The notes under the pieces were generated by a model. The model saw only the letters and a list, made by a program, of their open reading frames with translations, did no database searches and had not been told where the DNA came from. Made by a program: the position numbers and the translations under genes. From Lachnospiraceae bacterium (lineage in GTDB: Bacteria > Bacillota_A > Clostridia > Lachnospirales > Lachnospiraceae), in contig JAISHZ010000172.1 in NCBI GenBank assembly GCA_031262285.1, positions 1 through 6,431 on the forward strand: a DNA stretch of 6,431 bases, written 5' to 3'. This document shows, in pieces, positions 1 through 5,461 of the stretch (its first letter is position 1; every line of letters begins with the position of its first letter).

Positions 1-11
1 AAATCTCCTTT
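1..11 (-). promoter_or_regulatory. Shine-Dalgarno sequence of a gene beyond the left edge
   Basis: Read on the minus strand, the window ends in AAAGGAGATTT, a near-ideal Bacillota ribosome binding site. No start codon follows inside the window, so a minus-strand gene probably begins within a few bases outside it. It is not clear whether that gene belongs to the LytTR/ABC operon. The roughly 200 bp gap and a possible weak terminator at 74-100 argue for a separate unit. Confidence 0.5.
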
Positions 12-73
12 CGAAACGATTCATTTTGTTCATTTACGAATCCAAGCTTTTCACATTTTCTCACAATCACATG

Positions 74-100
74 AAAAAATCCAGTCTTTTTTGTGTGGAT
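74..100 (-). terminator. possible weak intrinsic terminator after the DUF3021 gene
   Basis: On the minus strand the arms ATCCA and TGGAT (plus positions 96-100 and 79-83) flank a 12-base loop and run straight into six T residues (74-79). The position, about 105 bases after the DUF3021 stop codon, suits the end of the four-gene operon. The stem is only 5 bp and AT-rich, so the call is tentative. The rest of 1-206 shows no gene and no other clear signal. Confidence 0.3.
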
Positions 101-206
101 GTTGCTACGAGTACGAATGACGCTTTCGCGGGTACAGTCCGACAGATCTTTCCTTCTCTCGCGTCCCCTTCCCATGTAACATAAGGTTGTGAATGATAAC
201 TGGGTT

Positions 207-632
207 TTATTTCGGTTCGTTCTTTTGACGGCGTTTTTCGAGACTTTCTGTCATTTTGTTGGCTAGACGTCCTTGTGCGCGATATTGGTAGATAAACATT
301 ATCACGAATACGAATAGGATGCATGCCATCAAACCCAATATCATGGGGAGTTGGTCGGGAAGATACCATTTGTAGAGGTAGCCGGATCCCATCACGATGA
401 AAGTGTTATATAAGCACGTGCAAATAGTTGATAGGATTGCACGTTTTTTTGACATATCTTCTTTGCGCCATAGGACGGCTACCAAGCTGCAGAGTGCACA
501 TGTGATAAGTATTTCCCACAGAATACTGACATCTAATAAGGCATCCTCCCAAAAGATTTCAATATATACCGCGGTAACGAAAAGAACGAGTGCAGTCAGT
601 TTCGTGAACAAATCGATTAATAATTTTAACAT
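207..632 (-). CDS. DUF3021 family membrane protein, partner of the LytTR regulator
   Basis: A 141-residue integral membrane protein with four hydrophobic segments, at about residues 9-24, 37-54, 65-86 and 95-115. A short lysine/arginine-rich loop (RKEDMSKKR, about 56-64) separates the second and third, and a charged cytosolic tail runs from 118 to 141. This layout, and the position directly after a stand-alone LytTR protein, are typical of DUF3021. In the LytTR regulatory systems known from Firmicutes, a small membrane protein encoded beside the regulator holds it in check; that role here is inference. The ATG at 632 is chosen because GGAG lies just upstream and the protein then opens with the expected MLKLL. 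The frame continues back to a TTG at 671, but that stretch (IKMRAIARR) is translated hairpin repeat without a ribosome binding site. The GGAG-to-ATG gap of 3 bases is short. It is the last gene of the operon. Confidence 0.82.
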   Translation of the reverse strand: MLKLLIDLFTKLTALVLFVTAVYIEIFWEDALLDVSILWEILITCALCSLVAVLWRKEDMSKKRAILSTICTCLYNTFIVMGSGYLYKWYLPDQLPMILGLMACILFVFVIMFIYQYRAQGRLANKMTESLEKRRQKNEPK

Positions 633-634
633 AT

Positions 635-738
635 GCTCCAATCTGCGCGCTATAGCGCGCATTTTAATCAAGGAGTTTGAAAGTTTCCTTTACTTTCAAA
701 CATTGCTCCAATCTGCGCGCTTTAGCGCGCATTTTAAT
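635..738. repeat. Hairpin repeat cluster 1, between LytTR and DUF3021 genes
   Basis: Two copies of a 34-base B unit (635-668 and 705-738) are 70 bp apart and differ at one base (652 versus 722). Each contains a strong palindrome, TGCGCGC-TATA-GCGCGCA at 644-661 and TGCGCGC-TTTA-GCGCGCA at 714-731. Between them lies an A unit, a perfect 10-bp inverted repeat GTTTGAAAGT (675-684) and ACTTTCAAAC (692-701) with a 7-base loop. The cluster fills essentially the whole 106-bp gap between the two coding regions. Read on the minus strand, each B unit ends in TTGGAGC; the copy at 635 provides the DUF3021 ribosome binding site. On the plus strand each GC-rich palindrome is followed by ATTTTAAT and looks a little like a terminator of antisense transcription. 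Confidence 0.9.
668..703 (-). other. tiny reading frame MFESKGNFQTP inside repeat cluster 1
   Basis: On the minus strand an ATG at 703 opens an 11-codon frame that spans the A hairpin and ends with TGA at 668, 35 bases after the LytTR stop and 35 bases before the DUF3021 ATG. A GGAG lies only 2 bases before the ATG, which is too close for efficient initiation. A related frame starting MFESKG sits in cluster 2 (2191-2298). It may be an accident of the shared repeat; translation is not shown. Confidence 0.2.
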
Positions 739-1176
739 TTATAAACCTAATATTTCTTTAAGTGAGCTGACATATTGTCTGGAAATGATTAGTTTTTCTC
801 CATTGGTTAAGGTGGCTTCGAGTCTGCCGTGGAAGGCCGGTGCTAGTGTTTTGACGTATTGTAGGTTTACGATCACTGATTTGGAGATGCGGTAAAATTG
901 ATCGATGGATAGTAAGTCTTCCAACTCATACAGTTTTTGTCTGCATTCCATACATTCAGCTTCTGTATAAAGAAATACACGGTGATCAACTGATTCAAAA
1001 TAGTAGATGTCTTTTGATAAGACACGATGCCATTTCCCATCTTGATTGGCAGTAAGGGTGATTGCTCCGTTTTTCATGCTATTGATCAATTTCAATAGAG
1101 CAGGATCTACTTGCGTACATCGTAAAATCACCATTTCTTCTTCACCCGGTTGAATATCTTCTATTATGACCCGCAT
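739..1176 (-). CDS. Stand-alone LytTR-domain DNA-binding transcriptional regulator
   Basis: A 145-residue cytosolic regulator with no response-regulator receiver domain. The C-terminal LytTR domain covers about 45-145 and shows family hallmarks: KDIYYFESVDHRVFLYT (55-71), FYRISKSVIVN (94-104) and the final strand/loop with LTNGEKLIISRQYV (123-136). The first 44 residues form a short domain common in this subfamily. LytTR proteins bind pairs of 9-bp direct repeats one helical face apart; a fitting pair lies at 3461-3494 upstream of the operon, so autoregulation is likely but inferred. The ATG at 1176 is preceded by AGAGGAAG at good distance, and the permease stop is 32 bases upstream, so the genes are probably co-transcribed. 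DUF3021 follows after repeat cluster 1. The domain call is firm; the regulated genes are not known. Confidence 0.9.
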   Translation of the reverse strand: MRVIIEDIQPGEEEMVILRCTQVDPALLKLINSMKNGAITLTANQDGKWHRVLSKDIYYFESVDHRVFLYTEAECMECRQKLYELEDLLSIDQFYRISKSVIVNLQYVKTLAPAFHGRLEATLTNGEKLIISRQYVSSLKEILGL

Positions 1177-1208
1177 TTTGCTTCCTCTCGTTTATGGGGT
1201 TCTGTTCC

Positions 1209-2117
1209 TTATTTTGAGCGTATGCGCAGGGCTCCGATTAGGGAAAGCATAGCACAGATAAACAAAAAAGCAACAGAAACTATCGTGGGTAGTATGTGTT
1301 CGCCCCAATTGATTTGTATCCCCATCGCTTTACGGTATTCCTCTAATACAAGGGGGTCTAATCCTTTGAAAAGGGTCTGTATCGGCGCATTGGTCAGAAG
1401 ATCTCTGAGTAGCGCACTTTGATGTAGAACCGGCAGGCATTTGAGGAAAAGTCGGACTGAGTCGGTGAGCATTCCCATGGGTAGATAGATCGCTCCCAAA
1501 AAGCCTATTAAAGTCCCTACAATCGTACCAAACCCCGTCCACGCACCGGCGCTTTTCACACATAGCGCGATGATCTGCATAAAGGTGGAATATAAGATAC
1601 AGTTTAACAAGATCAGTCCACAGACTTTGCCGTGGGTCGTAAGGGAGGGAAAGTCCCCGCCTTGTAGCGTATTGATTCCCAATGCTATTCCGTATGTGAT
1701 AAGACACATAACGGTACTCACTACCACTGAGGAAAGAATATAGCTGACTGCCAATTGCCATTGCTTGAGAGGTGTCACACGTAGGCTCATTTGTTTGTTC
1801 GTCTCTTGGTCTATTACAATCCTTCCTGCCATTGTGAGACTGATTGTCACACTGTTGACCACCAAAATTCCTGCAATATTCCATAAAAATAGAACAGATT
1901 TCATATTTTCCGTGGTTTCTTCTGTGATCGTCTTTCCAAATCCCACAAGGATCTCTTCTAGTGAATCGTAAGTAGATTTTCCAAGGAAAAGAACTGTCAA
2001 CACAATGACAATCAACATGGTTAGGATCGAAAATAGAACTTGTGCGCGATCTCTACTGTATAATAAAAAGTTACGTTTCACAAGAGTAAATATAGCCTTA
2101 TATGATGATCGATTCAT
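1209..2117 (-). CDS. ABC-2 type exporter permease subunit
   Basis: A 302-residue membrane protein of the ABC-2/DrrB kind, expected to form the transmembrane channel of an exporter powered by the ATPase encoded upstream. It starts with an amphipathic stretch (FTLVKRNFLLYSRDRAQ, 10-26), followed by a first membrane segment at about 27-46. Further segments lie at about 73-96, 123-147, 165-187, 190-212 and 279-298, with an extracellular region between the first two and another before the last, so about six in total, usual for the family. The ATG at 2117 is chosen because TAGGAGC lies 5 bases upstream and the sequence then begins like other ABC-2 permeases. The frame stays open to 2324, but those 69 extra residues are translated tandem repeats (LKVKELSNSLIGTR / LKVRELSNALIDTR) and are probably not part of the protein. 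The substrate cannot be told; drug, peptide or lipid export are all possible. Confidence 0.88.
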   Translation of the reverse strand: MNRSSYKAIFTLVKRNFLLYSRDRAQVLFSILTMLIVIVLTVLFLGKSTYDSLEEILVGFGKTITEETTENMKSVLFLWNIAGILVVNSVTISLTMAGRIVIDQETNKQMSLRVTPLKQWQLAVSYILSSVVVSTVMCLITYGIALGINTLQGGDFPSLTTHGKVCGLILLNCILYSTFMQIIALCVKSAGAWTGFGTIVGTLIGFLGAIYLPMGMLTDSVRLFLKCLPVLHQSALLRDLLTNAPIQTLFKGLDPLVLEEYRKAMGIQINWGEHILPTIVSVAFLFICAMLSLIGALRIRSK

Positions 2118-2121
2118 TTTT

Positions 2122-2350
2122 GCTCCTATCTGCTCGCCAACGGCGTGTGTTTTCATACTTATTCCCGTCTGCGCGCCAACGACACGCGTATCAATCAAAG
2201 CGTTTGAAAGTTCTCTTACTTTCAAACTTGCTCCCGTCTGCGCGCCGCTGGCGCGCGTACCAATTAAGGAGTTTGAAAGTTCCTTTACTTTCAAACATTG
2301 TTCCTGTTGGCGTGCCAACGACATGCGTTCTAATCATGGCGTTTGAAAGT
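2122..2350. repeat. Hairpin repeat cluster 2, between ABC ATPase and permease genes
   Basis: Four B-type units begin at 2122, 2161, 2230 and 2300; the last three are 69-70 bp apart. Each is built as CTCCNGTCTG followed by a GC-rich stem with a 3-base loop; the best is GCGCGCC-GCT-GGCGCGC at 2240-2256. A-type hairpins, GTTTGAAAGT with ACTTTCAAAC and 6-base loops, lie at 2202-2227 and 2271-2296. A lone left arm occurs at 2341-2350 inside the ATPase coding end. The A unit is missing between the first two B units. The cluster fills the 212-bp gap between two genes of one operon and reaches into the ATPase reading frame. It is clearly the same element family as 635-738. The copy at 2122 supplies the permease ribosome binding site. 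Copies here are more diverged than in cluster 1, with some changes compensated in the stem and others not. Confidence 0.9.
2191..2298 (-). other. small reading frame (35 codons) inside repeat cluster 2
   Basis: On the minus strand an ATG at 2298 opens a frame that begins MFESKGTFKLLNW, contains a second copy FESKRTFKRFD, and stops at TGA 2191. It starts 31 bases after the ATPase stop and ends 73 bases before the permease ATG. AGGA lies a few bases before the ATG, a weak ribosome binding site. Its end, TFKRFD, matches the last residues of the ATPase (TFKRHD), showing common origin in the repeat. It may be only a consequence of the repeat, or a leader/coupling peptide; no known family is recognised. 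Confidence 0.2.
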
Positions 2351-3295
2351 GATCTGTGCTTCTGGGTCTTCTGTTTCGACCAATTTCTTGCCGGTACAAT
2401 TTAAGAAGACGTCGTCCATTGTTCCCTGTATGACTTCGAAACCTCGTAAGGATGTTTCACATTCGTGCAATATCGGGATGGCTTCCATTGTGTGTTTCAT
2501 TTTAACGCTGATACCTTCTTTGTCTTGATAGACTCGAATGTTGTGTTCTCTAAATCGGCGAAAGAAGTGTTCCTTTTGAACGTCTTCATAAAAATAGAGC
2601 TTCAGAGTATCATATGCGTATTTTTCTTTTAACTCATAGGGCGTGGCGTGTTCTTTGATCTTTCCTTCATCCATAATCGCTATGGTATCGGCGATCGCTG
2701 CTTCTTCCATATAGTGAGTGGTTAAAAAAACACTCATATCTCCTGCTTTCCGCAAAGTTTCTACCCCCTCCCATACACTTTTGCGCGTAGCAGGATCCAA
2801 TCCTGTGGTAGGTTCATCCAGAAACAAGAGTTTGGGACGATTCATCAACGCTCTTGCAATTTCACATTTGCGTTTTTGTCCGCCGGACAATTTACCAAAC
2901 CTACGAGGTAGCAAGTCTTCCAGTTGTAGAATTTCGCTTATTTTATGCAATCGATTTTTGACCTTTTGGCTACTTTTTTCATACAAATGTCCTCGAATCA
3001 ATAAGTTTTCTTTTACAGTGAGGATATCGTCCAAACAATTATCTTGGTAGACGATCCCAATGCGCGCCCGAATGTCGCTATCTTGCTGTCCAAGGCGGTA
3101 TCCGCACACGCGAGCATCTCCCGCGCTCGGGGTGAGTATCGTACACAACATATGAATCGTGGTCGTTTTGCCTGCACCGTTACAACCCAAAAAGCCAAAC
3201 AGTTCCCCTTCTTTGACTACCAATGAAATATCATCGACTGCTTTCTTATTTTTAAAATGCTTTGTTAAGTGATTGATTTGTATGACCGATTCCAT
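2330..3295 (-). CDS. ABC transporter ATP-binding protein (DrrA/CcmA-like exporter ATPase)
   Basis: A 321-residue cytosolic ATPase that should energise the permease encoded next. All nucleotide-binding motifs are present: Walker A GCNGAGKTT (37-45), Q-loop Q84, signature LSGGQ (136-140), Walker B LLFLDE (156-161), D-loop GLDP (165-168) and switch histidine H194. The C-terminal domain after about 220 ends in GTMDDVFLNCTGKKL, the usual close of DrrA-type exporter ATPases. About 15 further residues follow, and the last six (TFKRHD) plus the TAG stop lie in the hairpin repeat element, so the original end may have been altered by it. The ATG at 3295 has AAAGGAG 8 bases upstream; a GTG one codon earlier (3298) is possible. 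It is the first gene of the operon and faces away from the DUF4317 gene. Family assignment is firm; the exported compound is unknown. Confidence 0.93.
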   Translation of the reverse strand: MESVIQINHLTKHFKNKKAVDDISLVVKEGELFGFLGCNGAGKTTTIHMLCTILTPSAGDARVCGYRLGQQDSDIRARIGIVYQDNCLDDILTVKENLLIRGHLYEKSSQKVKNRLHKISEILQLEDLLPRRFGKLSGGQKRKCEIARALMNRPKLLFLDEPTTGLDPATRKSVWEGVETLRKAGDMSVFLTTHYMEEAAIADTIAIMDEGKIKEHATPYELKEKYAYDTLKLYFYEDVQKEHFFRRFREHNIRVYQDKEGISVKMKHTMEAIPILHECETSLRGFEVIQGTMDDVFLNCTGKKLVETEDPEAQITFKRHD

Positions 3296-3319
3296 CACAA
3301 ATGCTCCTTTCTAATGTGT

Positions 3320-3350
3320 CAAGCCCCAAATACAGATTTTTTAAGGCTTG
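3320..3350 (-). other. possible leader hairpin before the ATPase ribosome binding site
   Basis: CAAGCC (3320-3325) and GGCTTG (3345-3350) form a perfect 6-bp inverted repeat around a 19-base AT-rich loop, ending about 10 bases before the AAAGGAG of the ATPase gene. In the transcript it would be a modest stem in the 5' leader. No T-run follows, so it is not a terminator. Function is unknown. Confidence 0.3.
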
Positions 3351-3460
3351 GACGATTTTATTTACCTCAAAGATAGAGGGTTCAAGATGATTTATTTGAT
3401 GCTTATAAGACCGCCTCTGTGCCTCATTTTACGCAAGATCTTTCTAAACGCAATCCCTCT

Positions 3461-3494
3461 ATGCGTAAGTTGCACATAAGAATACGTAAGTTGC
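3461..3494 (+). promoter_or_regulatory. Candidate LytTR-family binding site (paired direct repeats)
   Basis: ATGCGTAAGTTGC (3461-3473) and ATACGTAAGTTGC (3482-3494) are direct repeats identical at 12 of 13 bases with a period of exactly 21 bp, two helical turns. Within each, TAAGTT fits the first six positions of the known LytTR/AgrA half-site (T/A)(A/C)(C/A)GTT, and a 9-base half-site leaves the usual 12-base spacer. The site lies in the divergent region between the ABC/LytTR operon and DUF4317, and the operon itself encodes a LytTR regulator, so autoregulation is the natural reading. Further TTGCGT copies on the minus strand (3431-3436, 3448-3453) and an inverted pair TTACGCA (3429-3435) / TGCGTAA (3462-3468) add to the site. 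A weak minus-strand -10-like TATAAG lies at 3403-3408, without a good -35, as expected for an activated promoter. Confidence 0.5.
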
Positions 3495-3573
3495 GAAAAT
3501 CACGTGGCATATTTTCCCTCTTTTCATTTTTACGGTTCTGTGGTTGAATGTGAAAAACAGAAAGGAAACGCAT

Positions 3574-4695
3574 ATGACAAAACAAGAAATTTCAGAAATC
3601 AAAAAGCTCTATACACCGGATAAATGCTCCATTTCACGCTTATGCGGTTGTTATGTAGATGGCGAGAAGAACAAAAAAGCGATTTTTGAGCAGTCTTTCT
3701 TATCACTGGCAGAAGAAGACATTCACAAGTATTTTGACATTTTGAAAAAAACGCTTTCAGGGTCAACAGGCAAAAATTTACATACACTGCCGTTTCCCTT
3801 AGAAGCGGAGGTTGAAGGGAGTGCACACGCCGCGCTGCTTGCGCTTCGCGATAGTAAATTACAAGATGAGCAGTTGCTAACGGAGTTTTATGACCGTGTC
3901 ATCGAAAGCTACGAATATGTCGGGAATTACTTGATCTTACTCATTCACGATACCTACGATGTTCCAACGAAGACGACCGATCGTTTGAGCTTAGACGACG
4001 CTTCCGAAAATGTGTATGAGTATATCCTATGTTCCATTTGTCCCGTCGATTTAGCCAAACCGGCGCTCTCCTATCATGCGGAAGAAGGGACTTTCAGTAA
4101 TCGTAATCGAGATTGGATCGCCGGTGCGCCTATTTCCGGTTTTCTATTTCCGGCATTCCATGATCGAACAGGCGATATTCACAATGTATTGTACTATTCC
4201 AAGAAAAGCGAAGAATTACAGGAAGAATTTGTGACTCATTTGCTCGCCTGTCCTCTCCCTATCTCTGCCGATACCCAAAAAGAAACCTTCAAAGCGATCG
4301 TAGAGGAGACTTTGGGGGATGAATGCAAGTTGGATTCCGTGATTCATATTCATGAAAAACTCAGCGAATTGGTTGAGGAACGCAAAGAAGATGAAGATCC
4401 ATTAATATTGGGTAAAAACGACGTCAAAATCCTGCTCTCTGAAAGCGGTGTAACTCCTGCTCAATTAGAATCTGTAGAAAAACACTTTGAAGATATGCAA
4501 GGATTGGAAACCATGCTTTATGCCGGAAATGTCACAAATTCTCGTTCTTTTGATGTAAAAACGCCTGACATTACCGTCAAAATCAAGCCGGAGCGGGTCG
4601 ATTTGATCAATACACAATTGATCGACGGTAAGAAATGTCTCATCATAGAATTGGACGGAAATGTAGAAGTCAATGGGATCAATGTTCATCCATAA
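3574..4695 (+). CDS. DUF4317 family protein of unknown function
   Basis: A 373-residue protein without signal peptide or membrane segment, recognised as DUF4317, a family widespread in clostridia. Landmarks I associate with the family are the opening MTKQEISEIKKLYTPDKCSI, then RLCGCYVDGEKNKK (about 22-35), KYFDILKKTLSG (about 51-62), the central EYILCSICPVDLAKPALSY block, and NRDWIAGAPISGFLFPAFHDRTGDIHNVLYY. The length fits a complete member. The C-terminal part, after about 235, is acidic and ends with a beta-rich segment (DVKTPDITVKIKPERVDLI). No catalytic motif is evident and no biochemical role is known to me. The ATG at 3574 has AAAGGA at 7 bases; an upstream TTG at 3544 in the same frame lacks a ribosome binding site. 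The gene is divergent from the ABC operon and convergent with dnaJ-like, so it probably forms a single-gene unit. Confidence 0.85.
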   Translation: MTKQEISEIKKLYTPDKCSISRLCGCYVDGEKNKKAIFEQSFLSLAEEDIHKYFDILKKTLSGSTGKNLHTLPFPLEAEVEGSAHAALLALRDSKLQDEQLLTEFYDRVIESYEYVGNYLILLIHDTYDVPTKTTDRLSLDDASENVYEYILCSICPVDLAKPALSYHAEEGTFSNRNRDWIAGAPISGFLFPAFHDRTGDIHNVLYYSKKSEELQEEFVTHLLACPLPISADTQKETFKAIVEETLGDECKLDSVIHIHEKLSELVEERKEDEDPLILGKNDVKILLSESGVTPAQLESVEKHFEDMQGLETMLYAGNVTNSRSFDVKTPDITVKIKPERVDLINTQLIDGKKCLIIELDGNVEVNGINVHP

Positions 4696-4728
4696 GGACT
4701 GAGTGGAGTTTAAAAATACCCCAGTCCT
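4695..4728. terminator. possible bidirectional hairpin between convergent genes
   Basis: AGGACTG (4695-4701) and CAGTCCT (4722-4728) form a 7-bp inverted repeat around a 20-base centre that holds short GG/CC pairs and an AT-rich loop. It starts at the last base of the DUF4317 stop codon and covers the stop codon of the DnaJ-like gene (4710-4712); only 14 bases separate the two genes. No clean T-run follows on either strand, so termination is plausible by position but not proven. Confidence 0.35.
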
Positions 4729-5444
4729 CTGCTATTACAGCAGCATACATTGCAAACTAAATTTGCTATACAAAGCTTGGTGCACAAACTGGTATTGACT
4801 CCCCCCGGAAATCCATACGTTTCCTGCCTTTGTTGGTACCAAGTCCCGCCATTCTCTAAACGATTTAAAAATGTCGCATATGTTGCATTCCCGGGTTCTA
4901 TCGCATGGGCTTGTCTGGCAGATTGGAGTGCTGCCACATTGTTCCCGAGTCCGGAATGCGACAATGCGTCGAAATAATACCATTTTGCACTTCTTTCACT
5001 AGGATCAATACTGTTTAGTACGTTATGCGCTTCTCTATAATATCTATTCCTAATATAATTCTCTGCTGCTTTCAGTCTGATTTCTTCTTCCGATTGCGGA
5101 GCACTTGATTGTCTTCTTGAATTCGCACCGCCAAATCCTCCGAAAGATCCAAATCCACCGAAAGGACCAAATCCACCAAACCCGCCAAATGGGTTGTCTT
5201 GATAATCACCATCCCTTTCATCGTATGAATTGCTTCCGTAAGAACGAGTACCGCTTGTTTTTTCTTTCATGACTTGTTTATATGCAGTCTGTACTTCTTT
5301 AAATTTTTCTTCCGCCAAATCTTGATGGGGATTGTTGATATTTGCATCGGGATGGTATTTTCTGCTTAGTGATTTGTAGGCTTTCTTGATCTCTTCCTCT
5401 GAAGCGTTTCTGGAAACACCGAGGATTTGATAAGGATCTCTCAT
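4710..5444 (-). CDS. DnaJ-domain (J-protein) with G/F region, helical repeat and Cys-rich tail
   Basis: A 244-residue co-chaperone-like protein. The J domain covers about 3-62 with the HPD tripeptide at 31-33 that stimulates Hsp70 (DnaK) ATP hydrolysis. A Gly/Phe-rich linker (86-106) follows. About 118-200 form a TPR-like helical region ([48 protein letters not shown]). The tail carries six cysteines, C221, C225, C231, C234, C235 and C236, possibly a metal site or a membrane/protein contact. It lacks the zinc-finger and substrate domains of classical DnaJ, so it is a specialised J-protein and not the housekeeping chaperone. The ATG at 5444 has GGAG at 7 bases. The DUF5685 stop is 17 bases upstream, so the two genes are probably one operon. 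The J-domain call is firm; the client, perhaps the DUF5685 protein, is inferred. Confidence 0.9.
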   Translation of the reverse strand: MRDPYQILGVSRNASEEEIKKAYKSLSRKYHPDANINNPHQDLAEEKFKEVQTAYKQVMKEKTSGTRSYGSNSYDERDGDYQDNPFGGFGGFGPFGGFGSFGGFGGANSRRQSSAPQSEEEIRLKAAENYIRNRYYREAHNVLNSIDPSERSAKWYYFDALSHSGLGNNVAALQSARQAHAIEPGNATYATFLNRLENGGTWYQQRQETYGFPGGVNTSLCTKLCIANLVCNVCCCNSRGLGYF

Positions 5445-5461
5445 CTTTTTTCTCCAATATG

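Noticed and set aside
67..369. 100-codon minus-strand frame overlapping the DUF3021 gene end.
   Set aside because: It overlaps the DUF3021 gene in another frame, has no ribosome binding site and has a low-complexity, polar composition.
633..671. Upstream TTG (671) or ATG (662) as DUF3021 start.
   Set aside because: Neither has a ribosome binding site and the added residues are translated B repeat; the ATG at 632 gives the family-like start.
675..701. A hairpin GTTTGAAAGT as a LytTR binding site.
   Set aside because: It matches the half-site only around GTT and lacks the (T/A)(A/C) positions; copies are inverted or 70 bp apart, not direct repeats at 21-22 bp.
635..738. B palindromes as intrinsic terminators of the operon on the minus strand.
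   Set aside because: On the coding strand the stems are followed by AGATTGGAGC, not a T-run; only the opposite strand has a T-rich tail.
1330..1884. 184-codon open frame on the minus strand, out of frame with the permease.
   Set aside because: It lies wholly inside the permease gene, has no ribosome binding site and its translation resembles no protein family.
2122..2350. Possible CRISPR array (regularly spaced palindromic repeats).
   Set aside because: Units are contiguous two-part hairpins with period 69-70 bp and no unique spacers; the supposed spacers are themselves repeats, and no cas gene is present.
3317..3322. TTGACA on the minus strand as a -35 element of the ATPase promoter.
   Set aside because: A -10 at 17 bases would fall on the start codon region (TGTGAT), beyond the Shine-Dalgarno sequence, so it cannot make the leader needed.
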